Positions 1 through 7,477 of a stretch of DNA of 20,310 nucleotides are shown here, piece after piece. Positions within the stretch are counted from its first letter, which is position 1; every line of letters starts with the position of its first letter. Origin of the DNA: Actinomycetota bacterium (lineage in GTDB: Bacteria; Actinomycetota; Actinomycetes; S36-B12; UBA5976); contig RFTO01000005.1 of NCBI GenBank assembly GCA_009923375.1, forward strand, positions 1 through 20,310, read 5' to 3'. The notes below the pieces were generated by a model. The model had not been told where the DNA came from, searched no databases, and saw only the letters and a list, made by a program, of their open reading frames with translations. The translations under genes were made by a program, and so were the position numbers.

Positions 1-95
1 ATCCCGCCTGCTTTGGACTAAACAACCCGACGCACTCTCTGACAACCTCGTGCTCGCGTGTAGAGCTGATGATTTGGGCAACCGTGACCACACGC

Positions 96-131
96 CGATG
101 GGCTGCCAGGCAAATGCCCAGCAGCCCATCG
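96..131. terminator. Possible hairpin terminator downstream of the secreted nucleotidase gene
   Basis: An 11-bp perfect inverted repeat (96-106 pairs with 121-131, CGATGGGCTGC with its complement) encloses a 14-nt loop. It lies about 17 bases past the minus-strand stop codon at 148-150. No T-run follows on either strand, so it is a hairpin of terminator-like strength and position, not a classical intrinsic terminator. No gene is visible in 1-147. Confidence 0.4.
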
Positions 132-147
132 TCGTGCCGATATGCCT

Positions 148-2907
148 TTAGTTGATGCGGGTTATGCGACCATCGGTCGAAATGACCAGCGGGCCGTTCT
201 TGCTGTCTTCGATGATTGCGTTACGGACGAGCGTCTCCAAGACCTCGCGTGTTTTCGCTTTCCCGATTCCGCCGAGCATCGTGTAGCCATCGCCACCAGC
301 AACCATGAAGTCGTTAGTGGCAAGGCTGTAGGACACCGAGGAGCTGTTTGGCACCGGAGTCCCGTTCGTCAACGTTACCGAGGAGACACGGCTTCCAACC
401 GCGGCATTCGCGTTGAAGGTGAACTTCAGACCAGATACCTGCGGGAATCGACCCGCACCTGCAGTGAGTTGCGACACACCATTTTCAAGGGCCGCCCAAA
501 CATCGGCACCAGTGATCGTGGTCGTGACCGCTTGATTTCCAAACGGCAAGATCGTCGCCACGTCGCCGTAGGTCAACGGGTAAGGACCGCTACTCGTGAC
601 AGCCCAAGGAGTTGCGGAAGCGGCGGAAGCCCAGGTCGGACGGGCTACACCAGAGGGCACCCATGTCTTTGCTGGAAGCATGTCGCGGATTCCGCCACCA
701 TTCTGTAAGGCAATGTCGGTGCCGTACGCCTTGCGCTGGATATCGGCGAGGTAGTCACCAAGAGCGGTCTCGCGCTGACGTTGGACCTGTGGGTTGCCTC
801 CGTTCGGTGCCACAGCACTGATGGAACCAATCACGTTGTTGTAAACACTGTTCAACTGCGACTTGTAGTTGTCGATGCTGCTGATCTCATCTGCGTTGAG
901 CCCAGTGCTACCAAGTGTCGTGCCAGCAGGGGCTGTCCAGATGTTGAGTGGCTGCTGCAAGTTCATGCCGACAGTGCGACGAGTCGTTCGGTCGACGCAC
1001 AGGTGCGCGCGGTTGTAGAAGACGCCTGCATTGACAGTCTCAGCAACCAACTTGTTGCCCACGTATGCACCAAATTTGAGGTGCGAGTGTCCTCCGAAAA
1101 GTGCATCGCTGCCCTCGAGCAACGGAGCAATGTCGATGAGTCGTCCTTGTGGAAGACCAGAATTTGCGTCCATGAGCCCGTACCCCTCGTGGGCGGTTGT
1201 GATGACAACATCTGCGCCGGCATTGCGTGCTGCCTGAATCGCTGCCTTCACCTGCGTGCGGACTTTGGCGGCTTGCGCGGAATTGCTGTCCAACAGGTCA
1301 CCGATACTGATGTTGCCTAGGTTGCCTGGGAATACGGTTTCCTTGGTCTCAGGGACATTCAGCCCGACGACGCCGAGTTTGATTCCACCGCGGTTCACGA
1401 TTGTCCACGAGGTGACATCCTCGTTGTTGGCATTCTTGGCCTGAACCTCGTTCAAGGATGAGTAATTGGAGATAACCCACTTGAATGTGGAGGCGTTGAC
1501 GCGTGCCTTGGCGTGCGCAAGGTCCTTATCGTGCTCGTGGTTGCCGAAGATGCTTGTATCGAACTTCGCAATGTTCATGGCGTACACGGTCGGGAATTCG
1601 TCGAACGCGGTCGACAGCGGAGGTGCAGCACCCCAGTTGTCACCGGAGGAGACGGTGAACGTCGCTGGGTTCGCTTGGCGGTCGCGGTCGAAGTTCGCCG
1701 CGAGAGCGGCAACGCCACCTGTGTAAGTATCGGTACCGTTTGCCGTCGACTTGGTGTAGTCCAAGGCACCGTGCAAATCCGAGAGAGCGAGGATTTGCGC
1801 GTCTGTGAAATCGGGCTGAGGAGCGGGTGCCATCACAACGGCGCTTCCAGGAGCACTTGCACCAACGATGCTGCTGGCACCGCCGAAGGCGCGGATCGAA
1901 CCGTCAGCACCGAGTGCGTAGAAGCCCTTGCCAGTTGAGTCGAGATCAAAATTCCGAGCTGTCGCGAGGAAGTCTGTGTTACCAACGATGGCCGGTGCAT
2001 CACCATATGAACGGACCTGGCCTTCGCGAGTGATGGCCCAGAAACCTTCACCGGTGGCGCGACCGATGACAGCGGTGTAGCGGTCTTTCGGCAACTGACC
2101 AGCGGATGCAGATCCGGCACCGATGATCTGACCGGTTGCGGTGACAATCCACAAACCTGCGTTATCACGAATAGCGACAGCGCCGATTGCAGAAGGGTTG
2201 CGCAGTTTGACAGACGCAATTGTCGGAGCGCCTCCACCAGCGACGATGATGCCACCGCGACCGACGGCGTAATACCCGTCGTTGTTGAATCCACGCACAA
2301 GCGCCGCCGGCACAGTTCCAAGCGAGATCGGCTTGGAACTCGCGTCACCGAATGAGCGAATCACACCAGTTGAGGTAAGAATGATTGCACCATTGCCGGA
2401 TGGGGTGCGAAGCCCAGCCATTGGGCGATCCACCGCAGAAAGTTTGAGAGGGAACGTGGCAGCACCTCCAGCTGAAGTGAGTACACCACGCGCACCAACT
2501 GCAAGGACGCCAGTTGGCAGAGTCGCGGCGATGGGTGCCACAGCAGCAGACGGTGCAGAAGCAGAACCAAAACCCTCGGCGTTCGCTGCAGTGACGCTGA
2601 ATGACCGAGAGGTCTGACCAGCAATTGCAGGAACGAAGGCAGAGAAGGTGTTTCCAGCAACGGTGATTGGGCAAGAACCCTGACCGCCATCAACGATGTA
2701 CTGAGTCACGGGCAAGTTACCAGTGGAAACCGGGACGCTCCATCGAACCTGTACACCACCTGCGGCCGGTTCAGCAGTCACTGCTACCGGCGCACCGGGG
2801 GTGCTGTAAACAGTTGCCGCCGACGCACCTGCCGAAAGGGCGACAAACGCGCCAGCAGCCAGGATTGAAAAAGCCGCAATGCTTGCGGCCGATTTTTTAT
2901 GAGTCAT
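148..2907 (-). CDS. Secreted 5'-nucleotidase/cyclic phosphodiesterase-family protein with FN3 and repeat domains
   Basis: 919-residue exported phosphoesterase of the UshA/5'-nucleotidase family, expected to release phosphate from extracellular nucleotides. Residues 1-30 are a signal peptide (KK, Ala-rich core, cleavage near ASA-A). Residues 35-125 form an FN3 domain. Residues 134-350 hold six repeats of about 39 residues, each with a G-x-(I/V) turn followed by a Gly/Ser/Ala-rich 'SFGDAS'-like strand. The metallophosphoesterase domain follows with all metal ligands: D377 and H379 (SDLHG), D423 (SGDNWG), N456/H457 (GNHEH), H573 (TAHEG), H607 and H609 (GGHSH). The 5'-nucleotidase C-terminal domain has QNGGGIRD at 735-742 and a late ATNDFMVAGGDGY segment. 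There is no LPXTG or C-terminal membrane anchor, so it is probably released. I chose ATG 2907 over an in-frame TTG at 2958 because the KK signal-peptide start follows it; neither start has a good ribosome site. Family assignment is firm, the exact substrate unknown. Confidence 0.93.
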   Translation of the reverse strand: MTHKKSAASIAAFSILAAGAFVALSAGASAATVYSTPGAPVAVTAEPAAGGVQVRWSVPVSTGNLPVTQYIVDGGQGSCPITVAGNTFSAFVPAIAGQTSRSFSVTAANAEGFGSASAPSAAVAPIAATLPTGVLAVGARGVLTSAGGAATFPLKLSAVDRPMAGLRTPSGNGAIILTSTGVIRSFGDASSKPISLGTVPAALVRGFNNDGYYAVGRGGIIVAGGGAPTIASVKLRNPSAIGAVAIRDNAGLWIVTATGQIIGAGSASAGQLPKDRYTAVIGRATGEGFWAITREGQVRSYGDAPAIVGNTDFLATARNFDLDSTGKGFYALGADGSIRAFGGASSIVGASAPGSAVVMAPAPQPDFTDAQILALSDLHGALDYTKSTANGTDTYTGGVAALAANFDRDRQANPATFTVSSGDNWGAAPPLSTAFDEFPTVYAMNIAKFDTSIFGNHEHDKDLAHAKARVNASTFKWVISNYSSLNEVQAKNANNEDVTSWTIVNRGGIKLGVVGLNVPETKETVFPGNLGNISIGDLLDSNSAQAAKVRTQVKAAIQAARNAGADVVITTAHEGYGLMDANSGLPQGRLIDIAPLLEGSDALFGGHSHLKFGAYVGNKLVAETVNAGVFYNRAHLCVDRTTRRTVGMNLQQPLNIWTAPAGTTLGSTGLNADEISSIDNYKSQLNSVYNNVIGSISAVAPNGGNPQVQRQRETALGDYLADIQRKAYGTDIALQNGGGIRDMLPAKTWVPSGVARPTWASAASATPWAVTSSGPYPLTYGDVATILPFGNQAVTTTITGADVWAALENGVSQLTAGAGRFPQVSGLKFTFNANAAVGSRVSSVTLTNGTPVPNSSSVSYSLATNDFMVAGGDGYTMLGGIGKAKTREVLETLVRNAIIEDSKNGPLVISTDGRITRIN

Positions 2908-2971
2908 GGGAAGGAATGGAACAGATGTGAGATGAATATCGACCTTGGAAAGAGCCAACGTCAGCGCTCAA

Positions 2972-2988
2972 GTTGATTACATGTTGAT
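2972..2988. promoter_or_regulatory. Short direct repeat GTTGAT with 11-base period upstream of the nucleotidase
   Basis: GTTGAT occurs at 2972-2977 and again at 2983-2988, a spacing of 11 bases, about 65-80 bases upstream of the nucleotidase start. An 11-base direct-repeat period is known for PhoP boxes of actinomycetes, and nucleotidases are often phosphate-regulated. However, the core differs from the known GTTCAC-type sequence, so this is only a suggestion. Confidence 0.15.
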
Positions 2989-3138
2989 GCTCAAACCATT
3001 AACAACGATGCAGAGGTTGTTTACTGGTATCAGTCTTGAAAGCGAACCAGAGGGAACTCTGAGGCGTCAGTACGTGGCGATAATGAAAGTTAAGTCTTGG
3101 GATCGTTCAAAGGAGACCGCGACTTTCGTCGCCCAAAC

Positions 3139-3144
3139 TATGAT
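3139..3144 (+). promoter_or_regulatory. -10 element for a leaderless acetyltransferase mRNA
   Basis: TATGAT lies 6 bases before ATG 3151. At that distance the transcript would begin at or next to the start codon, as in leaderless actinobacterial genes. There is no clear -35 match and no separate Shine-Dalgarno site at usual spacing. This element also decides the start of the following gene. Confidence 0.55.
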
Positions 3145-3150
3145 CGGGGA

Positions 3151-3687
3151 ATGGTCGCACCAATTCTCGAAACGCCGCGATTGCTCCTAAGGCAGTGGGT
3201 TTCAACGGACCTTGAGCCATGGGTTGTCATGAGCTCTGACCCGATAACGATGAAGTTCTATCCTGCGCCTCACACTGCTGACCATGCACGAAATACTTTC
3301 GAGCGCAACCGAGATTTTTTGGCAGCCAATCATTTTGGGCTGTGGGCTGTCGAGGAGAAGTGCTCTAACCGCTTTATTGGATACACAGGTATCGCTGAGC
3401 GGAACCATGACGGCATCGCATTCATGCCATGTTACGAAATCGGCTGGCGGCTCTACCGTGATTTCTGGGGTATGGGGTACGCGACTGAGGGTGCACAAGC
3501 GGTGATGCACTATGCGACGAGCGTGCCGGCGCTGAAAGTCTTGTTTTCATACACATCCCGTCTCAACGAACCCTCTATCAATGTCATGCGCAAGATTGGG
3601 CTGATGCCGCGGGTCGAGCTCGACTTCGACCATCCTGAAATTGAAGAAGGCCATCCCCTGCGTCCGCACATCGTCTATTCGAGTTGA
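3151..3687 (+). CDS. GNAT-family N-acetyltransferase, RimJ/RimL-like
   Basis: 178-residue acetyl-CoA-dependent acetyltransferase of the Acetyltransf_3 type, a group that includes the ribosomal-protein acetylases RimJ/RimL but also drug and small-molecule acetylases. The N-terminus has the typical LETPRLLLRQW strand. The acetyl-CoA pyrophosphate loop is RDFWGMGYATEGA at 103-115 (R/Q-x-x-G-x-G/A pattern). The C-terminal NEPSINVMRKIGL at 139-151 is the usual motif B region. The frame stays open upstream to a TTG at 3097, but ATG 3151 gives the family's normal length and N-terminus and has TATGAT 6 bases before it. It is divergent from the nucleotidase gene and stands alone. The substrate cannot be told from the sequence. 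Confidence 0.9.
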   Translation: MVAPILETPRLLLRQWVSTDLEPWVVMSSDPITMKFYPAPHTADHARNTFERNRDFLAANHFGLWAVEEKCSNRFIGYTGIAERNHDGIAFMPCYEIGWRLYRDFWGMGYATEGAQAVMHYATSVPALKVLFSYTSRLNEPSINVMRKIGLMPRVELDFDHPEIEEGHPLRPHIVYSS

Positions 3688-3875
3688 CGGACTCCCAACT
3701 CTCCACCGCTCAGCCAAACAGATCTGAGTTGAATCGCTTGTCCCAGGCATAGCCAGTAATGGGTCAAAGCGCTTCGTGGCTGGATTGCTGGTGGCTTCTG
3801 GAGCCGCGCTGGGGTCAGTTCTTGTAGGTGTGCAAGAGAAAATTGTTGCGATGAATTTTCCCGAACACGTGAAGG

Positions 3876-3881
3876 TATTCT
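3876..3881 (+). promoter_or_regulatory. -10 element for a leaderless SGNH hydrolase mRNA
   Basis: TATTCT ends 6 bases before ATG 3888. There is no Shine-Dalgarno sequence at useful spacing, so a leaderless transcript is likely. The rest of the 200-base gap from 3688 holds no credible gene; a short GAGTTG/CAACTC hairpin straddles the acetyltransferase stop. Confidence 0.45.
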
Positions 3882-3887
3882 CGGCAT

Positions 3888-5018
3888 ATGCAGCAAGACA
3901 CTATGGAACTCATTCGGGCTGCCGCTCGAGGAGTCGCCGAGATTTCAGTAAGCGAGCGGGGACTGCGACTACACCGCTTGCCTTCCAAATATGCGATGTT
4001 CCACGACCACGATCCCCTCACTCAGACTGTCGCCGATCAACTATCTGGTGTCCGCCTTGCTTTGCTCACAAGCGCCAGTCATATTCAACTGACTTACCGG
4101 TCGCGCCGCGATGCTGCCGAAGATGGGTCGTTCGTGTCAGCACCTAGCACCGTCTCCTTCACCTGCGGCGATCAAATCCAGTCGGTTGCGCACACCGATG
4201 GTGATTTACGCGTATGGAACGGAGCAGACCTCAAGGAAGTCGTCACCGGAGTGGATTCGGTCGCTCAGTTCACACTCGCCGCCACGGACACGCCGCGGCC
4301 TGTAGACATCTGGTTGCCACATAATTGCCAGATTGAGATTGTGGATCTCACCGCTGATCAACCGCTGGCCAGCGCGCCCCCGATAGGGCGACTATGGGTG
4401 CATTACGGATCGTCAATAAGTCATTGCATCGAGGCGACAGACCCACTTGGCGTGTGGCCAGTCATCGCCGCCCGCAGTTTGGGGTTGGACCTATTCAACT
4501 TGGGGCTGGCCGGTTCAGCGAACATCGAAATCTTTGCCGCACAGGCCATCGCTGATCTCAAGCCTGATGTCGTCACTCTCAAACTTGGCATCAACACCGT
4601 GAATGGGCGCCATATGACAAGGCGGTCGTTTATCCCTGCTGTCCACTCGTTCATCGATGTCATTCGGCAATCCCTGCCATCGACGCCGATCATGGTGATT
4701 TCGCCCATCTTCTGTGAAGCGCATGAGGACCGACCTGGGCCCACCTTGGGCGGGCTCGATGGACTTATCTCGGCTGCTGAGGACACATCTCCCCAATGGG
4801 TTGGTGAACTCACTCTCACGATGATTCGCGAGATCCTTGCGGCACTCGTCGCAAGAAGAAACGACCCGCACCTGACCTACGTAAGCGGGCTCGAGCTCTT
4901 CTGTGAAGCGGACTCTCACCTGAGTCCCGATGGGCTCCATCCGAACGCCGACGGATACCGCCTCATCGGCGATCGGTTTACGCCTATTCTCCGGCGGATC
5001 CTCGGTGCAGAGGGCTAG
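3888..5018 (+). CDS. SGNH/GDSL-family hydrolase with N-terminal beta domain
   Basis: 376-residue esterase/acylhydrolase. The first ~165 residues look like a beta-sandwich domain of the kind placed before SGNH domains in SsfX3-like enzymes. The catalytic domain follows with every block: YGSSIS at 173-178 (block I, nucleophile S176, with Ser in place of the usual Asp of GDS), NLGLAGSAN at 204-212 (block II Gly), LKLGINT at 231-237 (block III, N236), and DGLHPNADGY at 348-357 (block V, D348 and H351). There is no signal peptide, so the enzyme is probably cytoplasmic, and its substrate may be a small ester or acetylated sugar or metabolite. ATG 3888 is chosen for the -10 element just ahead; ATG 3903 is an alternative. 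The gene is monocistronic as far as visible. Confidence 0.88.
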   Translation: MQQDTMELIRAAARGVAEISVSERGLRLHRLPSKYAMFHDHDPLTQTVADQLSGVRLALLTSASHIQLTYRSRRDAAEDGSFVSAPSTVSFTCGDQIQSVAHTDGDLRVWNGADLKEVVTGVDSVAQFTLAATDTPRPVDIWLPHNCQIEIVDLTADQPLASAPPIGRLWVHYGSSISHCIEATDPLGVWPVIAARSLGLDLFNLGLAGSANIEIFAAQAIADLKPDVVTLKLGINTVNGRHMTRRSFIPAVHSFIDVIRQSLPSTPIMVISPIFCEAHEDRPGPTLGGLDGLISAAEDTSPQWVGELTLTMIREILAALVARRNDPHLTYVSGLELFCEADSHLSPDGLHPNADGYRLIGDRFTPILRRILGAEG

Positions 5019-5239
5019 TACTGACTGCTTCCTGCGCGCAGCGATCGATGAATGAGCAAACCCCATGCAGGGCATCTTGGATGCGCCCATCTCACTGTTC
5101 TTGGACAGGTTGTCCACCGACTTACGCGCGAAAAGCAAGCGATGAAATGAACAAGGTAGTCCAAAATGTCGCTTTCTCAGCAGATTTTTGAATCGTATGC
5201 ATGCGCGTACATAAGCGCGCAATTCCGTTCATTCGCCCC

Positions 5240-5245
5240 TACTAT
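5240..5245 (+). promoter_or_regulatory. Candidate -10 element of the rhodopsin promoter
   Basis: TACTAT sits about 61 bases before the rhodopsin start and would give a short leader carrying the ribosome site. The -35 position is poor. A good TTGACA at 5252-5257 has no matching -10 at 16-18 bases. A TGCGCG/CGCGCA dyad (5202-5207 and 5216-5221) lies just upstream. The whole 5019-5306 gap holds no credible gene. Confidence 0.3.
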
Positions 5246-5306
5246 CACGCATTGACAGAGCTTCGTCAGCATTCTGACTGGGGCGGACTACTGAGAAAGG
5301 GTGCTC

Positions 5307-6101
5307 ATGCACAACCTCTCGCAAATCCTGACAGACTTGCAGTTCTCTGCGGTCTACAACATCCTCTCGCTGGGACTCGCGGCAATGCTCGCAACGACTG
5401 CGTTCATGCTCGCCTCCCAGAAGCGGGTACTCCCTCGTTACCGGCAAGCCTTGGTCGTCTCGGCAATGGTCACCTTGATTGCTGCCTACCACTACTTCCG
5501 GATCTTCGAGTCGTTCAAGCACGCCTTCGAAGGAACCACCGGAAACAACCCGCACGCTTACAACGTTGGCTACCGCTACGTTGACTGGTTCCTCACGGTG
5601 CCGTTGCTGCTGGTTGAGACGGTCATGGTTCTTGCACTCGTGCAGGCAGACCGCTCGCGGATGCTCTCCCGGCTAGTTCCCGCTTCGGCGCTGATGATCA
5701 TCCTGGGCTACCCAGGTGACGCTGGCGAAAAGTGGTTCGGGCTCGGCGCCCCGGTGTGGGGTGCGCTCTCAACAATTCCATTCCTATACATCCTCTACAT
5801 CCTGTTCGTGGAACTGGGCAAGAGTCTGCAGCGCCAGTCAGAGCGAGTGCGTGTGTTCGTGCGCAACCTGCGCCTGCTGCTGCTCGGCACTTGGGGTGTT
5901 TACCCGATCTCGTTCATTCTGAATATGAACTCAGACCCCAACAGCCCGAACTGGAACTCGTTCATGGCACGAGAGCTCGGTTATAGCATCGCTGACATCC
6001 TCGCAAAGTGCGCCTTCGGCCTGATGATCTACGCGATCGCACGCACGAAGTCGTTCGAGGACGACGCGGACTTCCGCGCCGCAGAAATGAAAGACGCATA
6101 G
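5307..6101 (+). CDS. Xanthorhodopsin/actinorhodopsin-like light-driven proton pump
   Basis: 264-residue seven-helix microbial rhodopsin that binds retinal and pumps protons outward across the cytoplasmic membrane. Schiff-base lysine K234 lies in helix G (ADILAKCAFG), with counterion D230 four residues before. Helix C (RYVDWFLTVPLLLVE) gives R90, proton acceptor D93, T97 and proton donor E104, the DTE set of proton pumps. L101, at the proteorhodopsin tuning position, predicts green absorption. H62 in helix B (AAYHYFRIF) matches the His that pairs with the acceptor in proteorhodopsins. In helix E (VWGALSTIPF) G152 replaces the Trp of bacteriorhodopsin, as in carotenoid-binding xanthorhodopsin. 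The start is ATG 5307, with AGAAAGG 6 bases upstream; the GTG at 5301 lies directly against that site. A strong terminator follows. No carotenoid or retinal-synthesis gene is in the window. Confidence 0.97.
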   Translation: MHNLSQILTDLQFSAVYNILSLGLAAMLATTAFMLASQKRVLPRYRQALVVSAMVTLIAAYHYFRIFESFKHAFEGTTGNNPHAYNVGYRYVDWFLTVPLLLVETVMVLALVQADRSRMLSRLVPASALMIILGYPGDAGEKWFGLGAPVWGALSTIPFLYILYILFVELGKSLQRQSERVRVFVRNLRLLLLGTWGVYPISFILNMNSDPNSPNWNSFMARELGYSIADILAKCAFGLMIYAIARTKSFEDDADFRAAEMKDA

Positions 6102-6120
6102 TCAGTAACTACAAGAAGTT

Positions 6121-6161
6121 CGGCCCGCCCTGCGTTCGTGGGGCGGGCCGCACTTTTTTTT
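6121..6161 (+). terminator. Rho-independent terminator of the rhodopsin gene
   Basis: A perfect 10-bp GC-only stem (6121-6130 with 6141-6150) has a 10-base loop, followed after CAC by eight T residues at 6154-6161. It lies 20 bases past the rhodopsin stop and 3 bases before the end of the convergent SHOCT gene. It is the only textbook intrinsic terminator in the window. Confidence 0.95.
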
Positions 6162-6164
6162 GGG

Positions 6165-6908
6165 TTAACCCGGCCGGCTGAGGATGTCCCATTTCTTGAT
6201 GCGGAACTCGCCATCGGTGAGCACACCCGCATCGCGAAGTTGCGCAAGCTGACGGATCAGCCCGGCAGAGTTCTCTGTCACCTCCACGCTGCTGCCGACG
6301 AATCCGGACTTGGCTCGCTCGAACTCCTCATCAGTAAGGAGGCCCTCGCGGCGAAGATCTGCAAGTTTGGCCACGGCGTCAGCCATGGAGCCTGATTGGC
6401 GAATCAAGGCACCACCCGTGATTGCTCCCTGGAGACTGGCGGCCAAGGCTTGGAACTCTAGATACGGCGAGGACACCTCCATCCGGCCCGCGGGAGTGAC
6501 CACCCCGAGCCGCATCACTGGCCCTGCGGCAGTCCCGAACAGCCTGCTGAGGTGCTTGGTGGGCATGCGCTCAGGCTGATACTGGCGGGTGTCGATGGTG
6601 ACAACTTGGGTAATCGGAGTGACTTCCCTGGACGCGACCTCGGGGAGCATCTCCACTTTGTATGTCAAGAACCCAGTCTTCACTTTGTGCTTTTGAAACC
6701 TGACAAAACGCAGATTTGCATTCGTGAGGGCGACGTGCATCCAATCGAATCCGCTGAACACATAATCGGTTCGGCTCTTGGAGTTGTTCCACCGCTCATT
6801 CCAGATCTCGGTGTAGCACTGGGAATAGGCGACCAGCGACTCACCAGGCGATAGGTCTCGGCGAATCGCATCCACCCACTCCTGACCCCATGGCGCTTCG
6901 GACAACAT
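6165..6908 (-). CDS. Tandem-SHOCT protein with PH-like N-terminal region
   Basis: 247-residue probably cytosolic protein of unknown function. Residues 45-165 are beta-strand rich (alternating hydrophobics, ALTNANLRFVRF) and resemble the bacterial PH-like domains that often precede SHOCT. Two SHOCT domains close the protein: 176-204 (LADLRREGLLTDEEFERAK) and 216-242 (LAQLRDAGVLTDGEFRIKK), both with the L-x-x-L-R-x-x-G-h-L-T-(D/E)-x-E-F pattern. SHOCT modules are short helical hairpins thought to mediate oligomerisation or protein contacts. There is no signal peptide or membrane segment. ATG 6908 follows a G-rich ribosome site (GGGGG) by 4 bases; a GTG directly before it is also possible. It is convergent with the rhodopsin gene, with the terminator between them. 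No link in function to rhodopsin can be claimed. Confidence 0.85.
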   Translation of the reverse strand: MLSEAPWGQEWVDAIRRDLSPGESLVAYSQCYTEIWNERWNNSKSRTDYVFSGFDWMHVALTNANLRFVRFQKHKVKTGFLTYKVEMLPEVASREVTPITQVVTIDTRQYQPERMPTKHLSRLFGTAAGPVMRLGVVTPAGRMEVSSPYLEFQALAASLQGAITGGALIRQSGSMADAVAKLADLRREGLLTDEEFERAKSGFVGSSVEVTENSAGLIRQLAQLRDAGVLTDGEFRIKKWDILSRPG

Positions 6909-7002
6909 CACTCCCCCTGCTTTGGTCCGGCTATCGATTCACCGGCGGACGGATTCACTCCCCGTCTAGATGACTAATGAAACCAGACGCCTCAGACAGC
7001 GC

Positions 7003-7191
7003 TCAGCGTCCGAAGATCTTCCAGAAACCTGATGCTGGTTTGGGGGCGCTCGCCGACTTCCGGGCAGGTGCGCCGCGCTCACACTCGCACCACTGTTCCG
7101 GGACCACTTTCACGCGAACCTGCTCGATGTGTTCACCGCAGCCGGTCCAGGTCGTCTTACCGCACGTGCCGCATCGGACGGGACTGCACAT
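7003..7191 (-). CDS. Small Cys-rich protein with CxxCGKTTWxGCG motif
   Basis: 62-residue protein whose first 40 residues carry CGTCGKTTWTGCG at 7-19 plus a WCEC pair near 34-37, a pattern seen in many small uncharacterised actinobacterial proteins. The CxxC and CxC pairs suggest one bound zinc (my inference). The C-terminal third is Ala/Pro/Lys-rich and ends in WKIFGR. The start is ATG 7191, with GAGAGGA about 10 bases upstream. The reverse-frame reading of the same DNA on the plus strand shows no protein-like pattern. It has no operon partner: 94 bases separate it from the SHOCT gene downstream, which could be co-transcribed. Function unknown. Confidence 0.8.
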   Translation of the reverse strand: MCSPVRCGTCGKTTWTGCGEHIEQVRVKVVPEQWCECERGAPARKSASAPKPASGFWKIFGR

Positions 7192-7477
7192 ATGTGGTTA
7201 ATCCTCTCGAGAGCGCGTCACAGTTGAAATCACATCACGTGAATTCTAGGGTCGATTCACTCCACTTAAGCGGGTAACTCTCCTGCTGGTCGACTGCTTC
7301 ACCTACTTACCGCCTCGCCAGATGTCGGCTGGCACGATGGCCGCAATGAAATCGCGTTGGTAATGGGTGTTGTAAACCGAGCCTGGCTGCGATTGTGACT
7401 ATCGATGAGAGATGTGAGGCTATTGTGAGAATGCTCAAGCCCCGTCCGTTCACTTGCTTTCGTTGAGGAGCTACTCC

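Noticed and set aside
142..708. Plus-strand open frame of 188 codons
   Set aside because: Lies wholly opposite the nucleotidase coding sequence; its product is Arg/Thr-rich without domain pattern or ribosome site.
2945..3190. 81-codon plus-strand frame in the gap before the acetyltransferase
   Set aside because: No ribosome site, runs into the acetyltransferase start, and shows no protein-like pattern.
3675..3896. 73-codon minus-strand frame spanning the gap before the SGNH hydrolase
   Set aside because: Overlaps both neighbours and has random-looking composition; the gap is better explained as promoter sequence.
4515..5222. 235-codon minus-strand frame reaching into the rhodopsin leader
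   Set aside because: Two thirds is antisense to the SGNH hydrolase; Arg/Cys/Ser-rich shadow translation with no domain.
6952..7263. GATTCACTCC seen twice (near 6952 and 7254)
   Set aside because: A 10-base match without symmetry, shared context or relation to starts is plausible by chance.
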